From: CATOSP01 sp965204715
GTDB taxonomy: Bacteria; Chloroflexota; Dehalococcoidia; Lucifugimonadales; UBA3495
Direction of reading: 5' to 3'
NCBI GenBank assembly: GCA_965204715.1
Contig: OZ242009.1
Coordinates: 1,178,001-1,242,000, forward strand
DNA: 64,000 nt
Shown here: in pieces, positions 43,701 to 52,437 of the stretch
Position numbering within the stretch: the stretch's first letter is position 1
Layout of the letters: the number at the start of each line of letters is the position of its first letter
The notes under the pieces: generated by a model
The model's input: the letters and a program-made list of their open reading frames with translations, nothing else
What the model was told of the DNA's origin: nothing
Databases searched by the model: none
Made by a program: the position numbers and the translations under genes

Positions 43701-46276
43701 CCGCCGTCACCGCGCTGGGGATGCACAGCAGCGGCCCCTACGGCGCCGGAGACGCCATCTCCGTGGCCGTGGCCTTCAGCCGGGACGTGACCGTCGCGGG
43801 AACGCCGACGCTGAGCATCGAGGTTGGCGGCAGCCCCCGCGCCGCGCTGTACCAGCCGGCCCTCGGCGGCGGCGCCGTCAGGGTATTCAGCTACGCGGTA
43901 AGCGGGGGAGACGAGGACGGCGATGGTGTGAGCGTCTATCCGGGCAGCATCACGCTGCCCCAGGGCGCGTCCATCACGGACTCCGGCGGCAACGACGTCC
44001 TGCTGGCGCTGGCCGGTCTGCCCCCCCAGCCGGGGCACACCGTGGACGCTCCGCAACAGCAGGCGGCCAACAACGAGCCGGAGTTCACGCTGGACAGCGA
44101 TGCCCGCAGCGTGGACGAGAACGCCGCCCCCGGTTCGAATGTCGGAAGCCCGGTGACTGCCGACGACGATGACGACGGCGACGCGCTGACCTACGCCCTG
44201 AGCGGCTCCGGCGCCTTCGCCATTGACGCAAGCTCCGGACAGTTAACGGTGGCCGGCGCGCTGGACCACGAGACCCAATCCAGCTACTCGCTGACCGTCT
44301 CCGTCAGCGACGGCAAGAACGCCGCCGGCGAGGCCGATAGCGGGGTGGACGACACCATCGCCATCACCGTCAACGTGGGCAACGTGGACGAGGCGGGAAC
44401 GGTGACCCTGGACCCGGAAACCCCGCAGGCGGGCAGCCCGCTGACCGCCAGCCTGAACGACCCCGACGGCGGGGAGAGCGGAGTGGCCTGGAGTTGGGAG
44501 AGCTCCGCCGACGGGACCAACTGGACAGCCGTCGACGGCGCCAGCGGGGCATCCTACACGCCGCCGGCTGACGACGTGGGCAAGTACCTGCGCGCCACCG
44601 CAAGCTACGCCGACGGGCACGGTTCCGGCAAGGCGGCCCAGGCCCGGACGGCCAGCGCGGTGGCTGCCGCCCAGCAACAGCCGGAACCACCGGCCAGCGA
44701 CGCGCCGGCCATCACCGCCGGCCCGGTCATCACCAGCAGTCCCGCCAGCGGCGACACCTACGGCAATGGCGAGGCCATCGTGGCCGCCGTGACCTTCAGC
44801 GAGGCGGTGACCGTCAGCGGTGAGCCCCGGGTGCGCCTGGACGTGGGCGAGCGCAAGCGCTGGGCCCGGTACGACCGTTCCTCGGAGGACGGCACGGTCC
44901 TGGTCTTCGCCTACCTGGTCAGGAAGGTGGATGCCGATGGTGACGGGGTCAGCATCGGGGCGGACCAACTGGGGCTGAACCGGGGCAGCATCGAGGACGC
45001 CGACGGCAACGCCGCCGGCCTGGCGCATCCGGCCCTGGCCACGCAATCAGGCCACAAGGTGGACGGCTCCCTGGAGCAACAGCCCGCCCAGCAACAGCAG
45101 GCGGCCAACAACGAGCCGCAGTTCGCATTGGATAGCGCCAACCTCAGCGTGAACGAGGACGCGGCGGTGGGTTCAAACGTGGGCAGCCCGGTGACCGCCA
45201 CCGACGGCGACGGTGACGCGCTGACCTACGCCCTCACCGGCTCCGGCGCTTTCGCCATCGACGCAAGCACCGGGCAGATCACCGTCCAGGGCGCTCTGGA
45301 CTACGAGACGCAGAGCAGCTACGCGCTGACGGTGAGCGTCAGCGATGGCAAGGATGCCTCCGGTGGGGACAATACCGCCGTGGACGACACCATCGCCATG
45401 ACCGTCAGCGTGGGCAACGTGGACGAGGCGGGAACGGTGACCCTGGACCCGGAGACCCCGCAGGCGGGCAGCCCGCTGACCGCCAGCCTGAACGACCCCG
45501 ACGGCGGGGTGAGCGCCTTGACCTGGGCCTGGGAGATTTCCGCCGACGGGACCAACTGGACAGCCATCGGCGGCGCCGGCGGGGCGTCCTACACGCCCTC
45601 CGATGACGACGTGCGCAGCTACCTGCGGGCCACCGCCAGCTACGGCGACGGACACGGTTCCGGCAAGAGCGCCCTGGCGGCCACGGCCAGCGCGGTGGAG
45701 GCCGCGCCGGCCGCCCAGCAACAGCAGGCCCCGACGGTTCCGGCGGACTCGCCCCTGGTCCCCACGGGCCTGGGCCCCGGCGACAGCTTCCGCCTGCTGT
45801 TCGTGACCTCCACGAGCGTGAAGGCGGAGTCTGCCGACATCGCCGACTACAACGGCTTCGCGCAGGCCCGGGCGGCGGCCAACACTAACCTGGCGGACTT
45901 CAGCGGCCGGTTCCGCGCCCTGATTTCCACGGCTGGCGTGAACATCAAGGACAACAGCGCCACCACCGGAACGGGCGTCCCCGTCCACTGGCTGGGCGGA
46001 GAGAAGGTCGCCGACGACTACGCCGATTTCTACGACCTGAGTTGGGACTCCGTCAGCGGCAAAACCGAGAGCGGCGGTTCCTACACCGGCCTGGTGTGGA
46101 CCGGTAGCAACGGCAGGGGCGAGACGTCGCAGCGGAGCTACGCCGGGGCCGCCCAGGTGCGCATGGGCGACCTGGGCGACGGCAGGCCCCTGTCGTCGCC
46201 CACGGCCAAGGCGTCCAGCGAGTCGTATCCCCTCTACGCCCTCTCGCCGGTCATCACCGTGGCCCAGCCCGAGTAG
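40715..46276 (+). CDS. giant modular adhesin-like protein (main part)
   Basis: 1853 residues, probably the continuation of 39450-40718. Order: DUF11-like domain (about 55-190); a Cys-containing unique part; SwmB-like domain (about 300-410); a conserved block around DFDGMRHYYRY and RYQQQICIGLKAEF; Ig-like WQWKRSPEG domain (about 585-690); the WPLIP domain copy A (about 707-878); Ig-like (about 890-985); SwmB-like (about 985-1110); cadherin (about 1115-1220); Ig-like (about 1225-1310); SwmB-like (about 1325-1455); cadherin (about 1460-1575); Ig-like (about 1580-1665); WPLIP domain copy B (about 1673-1853). Domains are joined by Gln/Pro linkers. Calcium-dependent adhesion or matrix building is the likely role. 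The right part is duplicated at 53290-55412. Confidence 0.85.
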   Translation: MTPVVRQENVASPVWRTGSASTGSRAAGTIPGVVASIGLPSPDYTAYTFAISSVNTLPGSLEILNAANTGFTILDPVSKPSLGPINTPATMIPVLVEFGALGTYVVDITFGATHKATSTTYNDTGRYTFHVGPVAELEVKAAWNAPGVFTLTAVNHGPNEAPAARVTVTPPPGLRFVRSEASEGSYDPNSGVWNIGALEDLGYYRALSGREGATLTIHTEPRRGDPSVVNAPNQRITASIENTQDYCVRIKTGGTFNDDLECDGSPVPSGYTQHSTEYYDHRPDNNRVALPADWTGVPFADTRLTGLAFTSGGSYQAGDDIEATASFSQPVTVAGHPQVRLRVGAATREAAMHSHSGKTIVFRYRVQEADSPVDGISIPPNPFILPSGADIRGPGGGRVLLLFDGSATVYPAVAEPVPGSSAPAWSPAAALDTGAEGARYQDFDGMRHYYRYSDLTRRWEIEFRIADAGLEDPDEDLLQWLVLRTSGYYVARPHIYGAARMEMKPYLGDWGHDRERYQQQICIGLKAEFSPGKTRGQRLEELRNVKIEWLDASDDDGVRQSQGVESLLRSARSTAAEAPCPEPPTGVVTIQGQASTGGTLGAVLSDPNGVNEDSVNWQWKRSPEGTTRQNVGYTGFSDITGATGPSYAPGDDDAGRWLRVKASYRDGQRQTRSAWGQVADPVPGAADQQQQPQPPAAVADIAPQTVAADWPLIPAGVGPGDSFRLLFVTSATTTAESADIAGYNGFVRAAADGNDNLKPFKDEFSALVSTAGVNIKGNSATVGAGAPVHWLAGDKVANDYADFYDLSWDSVSGTTETGGSYTGLVWTGSNGRGETSLRSYAGAAQVRMGDLGGARPLSSPTARAATESYPLYALSPVITVAGGADRQGMVWLGTETPRAGSALTAVLLDPDGVTPGSLAWQWQRSPEGTTAQSVDTAGFEDISGATGETYTPVEGDAGRWLRVRAAYADGHGPGKTAQARTDNPVAGQGQRQQAAAAVTALGMHSSGPYGAGDAISVAVAFSRDVTVAGTPTLSIEVGGSPRAALYQPALGGGAVRVFSYAVSGGDEDGDGVSVYPGSITLPQGASITDSGGNDVLLALAGLPPQPGHTVDAPQQQAANNEPEFTLDSDARSVDENAAPGSNVGSPVTADDDDDGDALTYALSGSGAFAIDASSGQLTVAGALDHETQSSYSLTVSVSDGKNAAGEADSGVDDTIAITVNVGNVDEAGTVTLDPETPQAGSPLTASLNDPDGGESGVAWSWESSADGTNWTAVDGASGASYTPPADDVGKYLRATASYADGHGSGKAAQARTASAVAAAQQQPEPPASDAPAITAGPVITSSPASGDTYGNGEAIVAAVTFSEAVTVSGEPRVRLDVGERKRWARYDRSSEDGTVLVFAYLVRKVDADGDGVSIGADQLGLNRGSIEDADGNAAGLAHPALATQSGHKVDGSLEQQPAQQQQAANNEPQFALDSANLSVNEDAAVGSNVGSPVTATDGDGDALTYALTGSGAFAIDASTGQITVQGALDYETQSSYALTVSVSDGKDASGGDNTAVDDTIAMTVSVGNVDEAGTVTLDPETPQAGSPLTASLNDPDGGVSALTWAWEISADGTNWTAIGGAGGASYTPSDDDVRSYLRATASYGDGHGSGKSALAATASAVEAAPAAQQQQAPTVPADSPLVPTGLGPGDSFRLLFVTSTSVKAESADIADYNGFAQARAAANTNLADFSGRFRALISTAGVNIKDNSATTGTGVPVHWLGGEKVADDYADFYDLSWDSVSGKTESGGSYTGLVWTGSNGRGETSQRSYAGAAQVRMGDLGDGRPLSSPTAKASSESYPLYALSPVITVAQPE

Positions 46277-46324
46277 CCGGAACCGGAGCGACCAATGCCA
46301 GGAAAGGGACGGAAAGCAACCCTT

Positions 46325-46753
46325 TCAAGGAGCCTCCGGGAACCGACCCGGCGGCGGAGGCGGTGGTGCCACCAGCGGGGCGGAGGCCGTCATCGGGGGC
46401 GAGAACCCGGGCATGCCCAGCGCGTTCAGATGTCCGGCGATGTCGGAGACTCGCAGGGGATCTCTTAACCCACTGAGATACTCGAAGAAGCCCAACCCCT
46501 GGGGCATTTCCCACAGCCCCTGCTGCTCCTCCCGGGTCAGCCCGGAGACGATGAAGTCGGGCCGCTGGCCGGCCTCGCCCAGCGCGGTGATCGCTCCGTA
46601 GCGGGCGCCGGTCAGTTCCCTGGCGCTGTCCACCACTTCCTGGAGCACGGTGTCGAAGTCCAGGCTCTCGTTGATGCGCCGGCTGGCCTGGCTCAGGCGG
46701 GAGAGACGCTCCCGCAGGGCCGCGTTCTCCCTCTGTAGTTCGTCGGCGTTCAT
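46325..46753 (-). pseudogene. N-terminal stub of the GAF hybrid kinase gene (copy 2)
   Basis: 142 codons from ATG 46753 match the first 140 residues of the kinase at 34509 almost exactly (MNADELQRENAALRERLSRL against MNTDELQRENAALRERLSRL). They stop inside the GAF domain after ASAPLVAPPPPPPG, where a proline run replaces the rest. PAS, kinase, receiver and DNA-binding domains are absent. The promoter side is intact and carries the GTTAY boxes. It converges on the giant adhesin gene 48 bp away. A short GAF-only product could still be made. Confidence 0.8.
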
Positions 46754-46861
46754 TCCGTTGCCTTGCCTCCCTCCTGACCGCAGGCAGCCACCGCCGGATG
46801 GAGCGGCGGAATATGGGTTTCACCCTGCAATCGGGTCCTGTTCGTGCCTGGTTAGGGAAAT

Positions 46862-46941
46862 GTTACCATATCGTTACTTATCTAATGTTACTAAATTGTT
46901 ATCAAATTATCCTTGACTGTGATGATATTGTTTGGTTAACT
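46862..46941 (+). promoter_or_regulatory. GTTAY-box control region, copy 2, with promoter
   Basis: Half-sites GTTAC, GTTAC, GTTAC and GTTAT start at 46862, 46873, 46887 and 46898 (spacing 11, 14, 11); TTGACT lies at 46913-46918 and TTAACT at 46936-46941 with 17-bp spacing. This is the most regular of the three copies. Confidence 0.7.
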
Positions 46942-47554
46942 TACTGCGGTCGCGAAAGGCCGGCCCGATGGTCGGGATGCTTTCTCATATCCATTTCTCG
47001 ACCGCTCAACCGGATGAGCCTGCCGTAACAACTATATCTCATGCCGTGATTACCATGCCCTATAGTTGAGGGTTTAGACTATCCGCTTCAAAGACCTGCT
47101 TCATCCGCTGGCTTTCCTTGGAAGGGCGTACAAGAGACCTCCGGCACCCGGTTTCGTGACCGCTGCCAGGAGGCAAGATCCCCCTGCGCTTTCCAATGCC
47201 TCGGGCCGGTCTCCCGCCTTACATACCCTTGCCCCCCCCCCCCCCGACTTTTTCCCTCTCTTTTCTAATTCCACCCGGTTCTTCCTCTTCAACCACCGCT
47301 GGTCGCGTTCCTGCATCGGGGCGGAAGTACCTGCCGCATCTCCGGCGGCTGGAACTCATCTCCGCGCCCTCGGCCACAAGCCGCTTCGCACCTTCCTGCA
47401 ATCCTGCCGCCCCTCCGTGCCCCGGCGCGACGCTCCCACGGGGAGCGGTTTTGCGTAACCGGGGGCGCTGCCCTGTCACCTTGTCCCGGCGCCGACGCGC
47501 CGGAGGATCCAGCCCCACCCGGGGGTTGGCCCCATCCGGTTACCAAGGAGAGGA
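46942..47554 (+). other. long leader with a C14 tract
   Basis: About 610 bp without a supported gene. It contains an uninterrupted run of 14 C at 47232-47245 followed by a T/C-rich stretch. It leads to the coiled-coil lipoprotein gene at 47555. Confidence 0.45.
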
Positions 47555-48064
47555 ATGTCCATGCTGAAGACCCTGGCGATCATCCCGCTGCTGATGCTCT
47601 TGGCCGCCGTCGCCTGCGCCTCCATGTCCCTGGAGGACTACGCTGAGGAGTGCGGCGAGTGGGCGGACGATTACGGGGACCTGTTCGGAGGTACGTTGTC
47701 CGGTTCCCTTTCCATATCGGACCTGGAGGACGCCCTGGATGACTGGAACGCCCTCAGCCCCCCGGGAGAGGTGAAGGCCCTCCACGACATCAGGGCCGAC
47801 GGGTACCGGATGCTCCTGGAGGCCGCCGAGGAAAACGAGGAGCTGGAGGACAAACTGGACGACCTGCGGGACGAGCTGGACGACGCTCCCAGGAGCCAGC
47901 GGGACGACATCAGGGACGAGATGGACGATTTGAGCGACGAACAGGAGGACCTGTTCGAGGACCTGGAGGACCGGATAGACGACCTGGGCGATGATTACCA
48001 GGACGAACTGGACGACCTTCCCCGCCGGGTGGAGCGGGAACTGGAAAGAGAGGACTGCATCTAG
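47555..48064 (+). CDS. acidic coiled-coil lipoprotein
   Basis: 169 residues with a lipoprotein signal (MLLAAVACAS) and AAGGAG upstream; ATG 47561 is an alternative start six bases later. After a short region with two Cys (EECGEWADDYGD) the last 90 residues are a very acidic helical repeat (LEDKLDDLRDELDD, QRDDIRDEMDDL, EDRIDDLGDDYQDELDDL), a long coiled coil ending in Cys-Ile. It is the first gene right of control region 2, followed by a small membrane protein and an RCC1 lipoprotein, so it could be part of an envelope operon. Confidence 0.75.
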   Translation: MSMLKTLAIIPLLMLLAAVACASMSLEDYAEECGEWADDYGDLFGGTLSGSLSISDLEDALDDWNALSPPGEVKALHDIRADGYRMLLEAAEENEELEDKLDDLRDELDDAPRSQRDDIRDEMDDLSDEQEDLFEDLEDRIDDLGDDYQDELDDLPRRVERELEREDCI

Positions 48065-48096
48065 ACCCGGATCGGGGTCTTCGAGAGAGGTATTGC

Positions 48097-48342
48097 ATGG
48101 AATTGAAACTTGACTCGGTTCTCATCGGGAGAATCCTGGCGGGAGTGGTGATCCTGCTGGCGCTGGTCTCGGCCATCGTGGGTGCCGCCGGCGCCCGTTC
48201 GGGAGGGTTCGACCTGTTCCTGTGGCGGCTGACCACGCCGTTGGGCGTGGGGTTCCTGATCATCGTGGCCACGGAGGTCCTGCGGGTCCTGGACAACGGA
48301 CCGGATGCCAATGGCAGGGAGGAGCTGCCCGTTGGCGAGTAG
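48097..48342 (+). CDS. small two-helix membrane protein (paralogue 1)
   Basis: 81 residues from ATG 48097 after GAGAGG. Two hydrophobic helices (about 9-32 and 45-64) are separated by a loop with RSGGFDLFL. It is strongly similar to the protein at 52096-52428, including MELKLDSVLIGRILAGV against MQLKLDTVLIGWVLAGV. Its position next to an RCC1-repeat lipoprotein gene is also repeated there. Unknown function. Confidence 0.7.
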   Translation: MELKLDSVLIGRILAGVVILLALVSAIVGAAGARSGGFDLFLWRLTTPLGVGFLIIVATEVLRVLDNGPDANGREELPVGE

Positions 48343-48387
48343 CCGGAGCCGCGCCTGGCCACCATTCATGTCGTGGAGGTACCGACC

Positions 48388-50652
48388 TTGAGGAAGACAC
48401 CGGCGAAGAGATCACGACGGCTGCCATTCCTGTGCGCCGCACTGGCCATGCTCTTGCTGCTGGCCCTGCTGGCGGCCTGCGCTGTGGAAGAGGAAAACGG
48501 GAGTTCAGAGGACCGGGAGGACTCCCGGGAAAGCGCAAGTTCCGACCGGAGCGGCGACGGGGAAGGGAGTTCGGGAGGCGGTTCCATCTTCTCCCGCCGC
48601 TCCACCGACACGCCGGAGCCGACGGGTGCGGGACGGAACCAGGGGTCGGGAGGGAGCTCGATGTTCCCCGGTTCTACCGGCGCCGCACCGGAGCCTACGA
48701 GAGCCAGGAACCAGCAAGCCGAACCGACGAGGGCCGGCGGCAAGCCGCGAGACAGGCGCGCCTCAGTTAGCGTGGGAAACGGCCACGTCTGTGCTGTGAG
48801 GTCGGAAGGCTCCGTCGAGTGCTGGCCGTTTCGTGGGGAAGGGCCGGGCCAGGTCATGGCGCCCAATGAAGAGTTCTCCTCCGTGAGCGTGGGAGGGGAG
48901 CTCACCTGCGGCGTGAGGTCGGACGACTCCATCGCCTGCTGGAAGGGTGGTCGATATGATCCCGAAAAAGGGGAGTTCATCTTCGACAGCGCGGGGGACT
49001 TTTACATCTGCGGGCCGAGGGTGGTGGACGTGCACGGCGCTGTCGATGTCGGCTGCAGGAGCGATGAGCTATACCGCGATCAGGACCCTCCCGATGGAGA
49101 GTTCATCTCTGTCAGCTCGGGGAGGAACCACGCCTGCGGCCTGAGAGTGGACGGCCAAGTCGCCTGCTGGGGCTCGAATAGTCGAGACTCGGCCGCGGCG
49201 AACGATCCTCGGTTAGGCCAGGCCACGCCGCCCGAGGGGGAGCTCGACTCCGACTCCGTCACCGTCACCGTGAGGGATGAGCAAACCTGCTGGCATAGCA
49301 GCTATGGGGCAGTCTGGGGTGGCGCCTGCTGGGGGCATGACAGTGATGGCCAGGCCACGATGCCCGGTGGAAAGTACGCTTCCCTCAGCGCGGGGTGGGA
49401 CCACACCTGCGGCGTGAGGCTGGACGGCACCGTCGCCTGCTGGGGAGCTAGTAACGCGGGGATCGCGCCGCCGGGTGGAGAGTTCTCCTCCGTCAGCGCG
49501 GGGAGGAACCACACCTGCGGCGTGAGGCTGGACAGCACCGTCGCCTGCTGGGGGAGGAATAGCGAAGGCAAGGCCGCACCTCCCGATGGAGAGTTCGCCT
49601 CCGTCAGCTCGGGGACAGGCCACACCTGCGGTGTGGAGTTGGCCGGAACCGTCGTCTGCTGGGGGGAGGATGACTATGACCAGGCCACGCCGCCCGGTGG
49701 AGAGTTCGTTGCCGTCAGCGCGGGCAATGACCACACCTGTGGCATAAGGGAGGACGACACCGTCGCCTGCTGGGGGTTTGACGCTTTTGTCGTTTTCACG
49801 CCTCTCGATGGGGAGTTCGCCTCCGTCAGCGCGGGGGCCGGCGACATCTGCGGCGTGAGGGCGGACGGCTCCATCGACTGCTGGAAGGGTAGGCACTTTG
49901 TCAAGGAGGACGCGACCTGCGAAATACCGGCGGACGGCTCCATTGACTGCGGGGAGGTCGTGCTGCCCGATGGAGAGTTCACCTACATCAGCACGGGGAG
50001 TAGGCACACGTGCGGCGTGAAGGTGGACAGCACCGTCGCCTGCTGGGGGAGTGACGAATACGGCCAGGCTACGCCGCCCGAGGGAGATTTCACCTTGGTC
50101 AGCACAGGCACTAACCACACCTGCGGCCTGAGAGCGGACAGCACCGTCGCCTGCTGGGGGTTTCAATATGACAATGGCCATTACACGCCGCCCGATGGAA
50201 AATTCATCCACGTCAGCTCGGAGGAGAACCAGACCTGCGGTCTTAGGGTTGAGGGCTCCGTCGACTGCTGGCGTGGTGGAACTCGTGGCTACGACGCCGA
50301 CTCGCCGCCCGGTGGAGAGTTCGTCTCCTTCAGCCTGGGGCTGTACTTCGCCTGCGGCCTGGGGGTGGACGGCGCCGTCGCCTGCTGGGGGAGTGACGAA
50401 TACGGCCAGGCTACGCCGCCCCGGGGAAGGTTCGCCTCCATCAGCACGGGGGAGCAGCACACCTGTGGCGTGAAGGTGGAGGGCACCGTCGCCTGCTGGG
50501 GGGGCAATTACTATGGACAGGCTGCGACGGCGCCCGACGGAGAGTTCGCCTCCATCAGCGGGGCATCCTTCGATGGGGCGAAGACAGGCTACACCTGCGG
50601 CGTGAGGGCAGACGGAACCGTCGCTTGCTGGCATTGGTCGTTCACCGAGTAA
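48388..50652 (+). CDS. RCC1-repeat lipoprotein
   Basis: 754 residues from TTG 48388, chosen because GGAGGT lies eight bases upstream; GTG 48373 is the alternative. A lipoprotein signal ends at LLAAC. A Ser/Gly/Pro-rich linker with TPEPTGAG-type repeats runs to about residue 135. The rest is about fifteen RCC1-type propeller repeats of 37-45 residues, each with the pattern FASVSAGxxHTCGVRxDGTVACWG. RCC1 propellers are protein-binding platforms; an outside, lipid-anchored one probably serves adhesion or recognition. Each blade holds two Cys, which could form disulfides outside the cell. Confidence 0.88.
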   Translation: MRKTPAKRSRRLPFLCAALAMLLLLALLAACAVEEENGSSEDREDSRESASSDRSGDGEGSSGGGSIFSRRSTDTPEPTGAGRNQGSGGSSMFPGSTGAAPEPTRARNQQAEPTRAGGKPRDRRASVSVGNGHVCAVRSEGSVECWPFRGEGPGQVMAPNEEFSSVSVGGELTCGVRSDDSIACWKGGRYDPEKGEFIFDSAGDFYICGPRVVDVHGAVDVGCRSDELYRDQDPPDGEFISVSSGRNHACGLRVDGQVACWGSNSRDSAAANDPRLGQATPPEGELDSDSVTVTVRDEQTCWHSSYGAVWGGACWGHDSDGQATMPGGKYASLSAGWDHTCGVRLDGTVACWGASNAGIAPPGGEFSSVSAGRNHTCGVRLDSTVACWGRNSEGKAAPPDGEFASVSSGTGHTCGVELAGTVVCWGEDDYDQATPPGGEFVAVSAGNDHTCGIREDDTVACWGFDAFVVFTPLDGEFASVSAGAGDICGVRADGSIDCWKGRHFVKEDATCEIPADGSIDCGEVVLPDGEFTYISTGSRHTCGVKVDSTVACWGSDEYGQATPPEGDFTLVSTGTNHTCGLRADSTVACWGFQYDNGHYTPPDGKFIHVSSEENQTCGLRVEGSVDCWRGGTRGYDADSPPGGEFVSFSLGLYFACGLGVDGAVACWGSDEYGQATPPRGRFASISTGEQHTCGVKVEGTVACWGGNYYGQAATAPDGEFASISGASFDGAKTGYTCGVRADGTVACWHWSFTE

Positions 50653-50879
50653 CGGCGCTGTTCAGCTGAAGGAGCAAGCATGGAAGCGTTCGGATCCCGT
50701 CCTACCATGGAACTGCCTCCGGTCTTGCCTCGGTTGTTCCGTCGCCACCGTGGCCTGCTGGTGCTATCAGGCAGGGGGCCGACTTGGCGGGACTTTCTGC
50801 CCTCGCGCTCTCGCTGATGGCACGTTGAGCGAAATCGAGGATAACCCGTCTGTGTGGACGGCTTCCAGGAGGCGAGACT

Positions 50880-51183
50880 ATGACTGGCCGACTTGGCAAC
50901 GGCGGCTATCGCAGCGAAATGGAGGACCCGGAGGCCACCGGGGAGTTGGCGAAACCCGAACCCACACGCCGGGGTTCTTTGGCCCCGCCCGCGGGCAGCC
51001 AGCCAGCGAGCCGGAAGCCATGGAGGTCCGGACACGGGCGAAGAAGGAAGGGGCAAGTTTGAGTTCGCCTCTGTCAGCGCCGGGTATGACCACACCTGCG
51101 GGGTGAGGACCGATGGGTCTGTCGCCTGCTGGGGAACGAAGGCCCGCGGGGTGACACAGGCGGACTTTCCGGCGAAGCCGTGA
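50880..51183 (+). pseudogene. decayed RCC1 lipoprotein gene copy
   Basis: Start ATG 50880 with GGAGG and the first codons (TGRLGNGGYRS) copy the start of the next gene at 51244 (NDRLGNGGHRS), as does the upstream sequence. The signal peptide is missing, then a linker fragment (EDPEATGELAKPEPT) follows in one frame. A single RCC1 repeat (FEFASVSAGYDHTCGVRTDGSVACWG) follows in another, ending at 51183. It is a deletion relic of a tandem copy. Confidence 0.75.
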
Positions 51184-51243
51184 CCGAATATTGACGAAAT
51201 CGAAGCTAGCCGGGGCGTGGGACGGTTTGCAAGAGGTGCGACT

Positions 51244-52026
51244 ATGAATGACAGGCTTGGCAACGGAGGCCATCGTAGCTTGGCGATTCTCCTGTTGACA
51301 GTGTCCCTGCTCCTGGCGTTGCTGCTGGCCGCAGCCTGCGGCGGGGATCCGTCCGGGGGTGGTGTGGGCGAAAACCGGGAGGACCCGGGGGAGACACAGT
51401 CCAGAGACACCGCTGAAGAAGCGACGAGACGCCCGGATGGCCCCTTCGGCGGGACCACCTCCGAGCCGGAGGCGACCGGAGAGCCGGAGGAACCCGAACC
51501 GACCCGGGATGGGTTCCTGGGCCGCTCCGGCAGCCAGCCCTCCGGCGGGAGACAACATGAAGAAACGGGAGGCGCGCTGTCCCGTCTCCTAGGAGACGGG
51601 AAGGCGAAATCGGGGTTCGCCTCGGTCAGCGCGGGGTGGCTCCATACCTGCGGGGTGAGAATCGACGGCTCCGCCCAATGCTGGGGCGATGATGAATACG
51701 GCCAGGCCACGCCGCCGGAGGGGGAGTTCGCCTCGGTCAGCGCCGGAGAAGGCCACACCTGCGGCGTGAGGACCGACGGCTCCTTGGCTTGCTGGGGGAA
51801 TGACGGGGATGGCCAAGCCACGCCGCCGGAGGGGGAGTTCGCCTCGGTCAGCGCCGGGCAGGACCACTCCTGCGGGGTGAAGACCGACGGCTCCGTGGCC
51901 TGCTGGGGTTATGATAACGACGGCCAAGCCACGCCGCCGGGCGAGAAGGTCGCCTCCATCGTCGCCGGAGTCGGCCACCTCTGTCTGTATGCGATCAACT
52001 ACCAAGAATGTCTCGGTGAGCCTTAG
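51244..52026 (+). CDS. short RCC1-repeat lipoprotein
   Basis: 260 residues from ATG 51244 with AGAGGT upstream. Lipoprotein signal ending in LLLAAACGG, acidic Pro-rich linker (about 30-120), then three full RCC1 repeats and a partial fourth (ASVSAGEGHTCGVRTDGSLACWG). It is much shorter than the seven-blade unit needed to close a propeller, so it may be truncated, may form a multimer, or may work with the larger neighbour. It is followed by a small membrane protein related to 48097, so the order RCC1 lipoprotein/small membrane protein recurs. Confidence 0.8.
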   Translation: MNDRLGNGGHRSLAILLLTVSLLLALLLAAACGGDPSGGGVGENREDPGETQSRDTAEEATRRPDGPFGGTTSEPEATGEPEEPEPTRDGFLGRSGSQPSGGRQHEETGGALSRLLGDGKAKSGFASVSAGWLHTCGVRIDGSAQCWGDDEYGQATPPEGEFASVSAGEGHTCGVRTDGSLACWGNDGDGQATPPEGEFASVSAGQDHSCGVKTDGSVACWGYDNDGQATPPGEKVASIVAGVGHLCLYAINYQECLGEP

Positions 52027-52095
52027 TAGCCGTGGGGCCAGCAGCGCCAGCACACACCGGCCGGTGAGGATTGACCAGGTAAAGCGAGGTTGTAC

Positions 52096-52428
52096 ATGCA
52101 GCTGAAACTGGACACGGTTCTCATAGGCTGGGTCCTGGCCGGGGTGGTGATTGCCTTGGCGTTGGTGTCGGCCATCGTAGGGGCGGCCGGCGCTCGGTCG
52201 GACGGGTTCGACCAGTTTTTGACGCGTTTGCTCCCGCCTTTGGGGGTGGGGCTCCTCATAGTCGCGGCCACCGCTGTGTTGAGAGTGGTCCTGGACCGGA
52301 GGGGCGCGGTGGTCATTCCCTCCGCCGAAGCCAGAGGCACCAGGGCCATCGGCGTCAGGGCCGGATCCAGAGCGCGAACGGCTCCCGCGAGCCGGGCCGC
52401 CTCTCCGGCCCGTTCCGATGCATTGTAG
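52096..52428 (+). CDS. small two-helix membrane protein (paralogue 2)
   Basis: 110 residues from ATG 52096 with GAGG upstream. The first 70 residues match the protein at 48097-48342. The C-terminal 40 residues are a basic, Ala/Arg/Ser-rich tail (RAGSRARTAPASRAA) not present there. Two transmembrane helices; unknown role. Confidence 0.68.
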   Translation: MQLKLDTVLIGWVLAGVVIALALVSAIVGAAGARSDGFDQFLTRLLPPLGVGLLIVAATAVLRVVLDRRGAVVIPSAEARGTRAIGVRAGSRARTAPASRAASPARSDAL

Positions 52429-52437
52429 GGACCTGGA

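Noticed and set aside
41918..44056. 712-codon minus-strand frame inside the giant adhesin gene
   Set aside because: Antisense shadow; composition is Gly/Ala/Arg-rich, no start site, and the plus strand has consistent domains. The same applies to 53946-55220 and 45173-45988.
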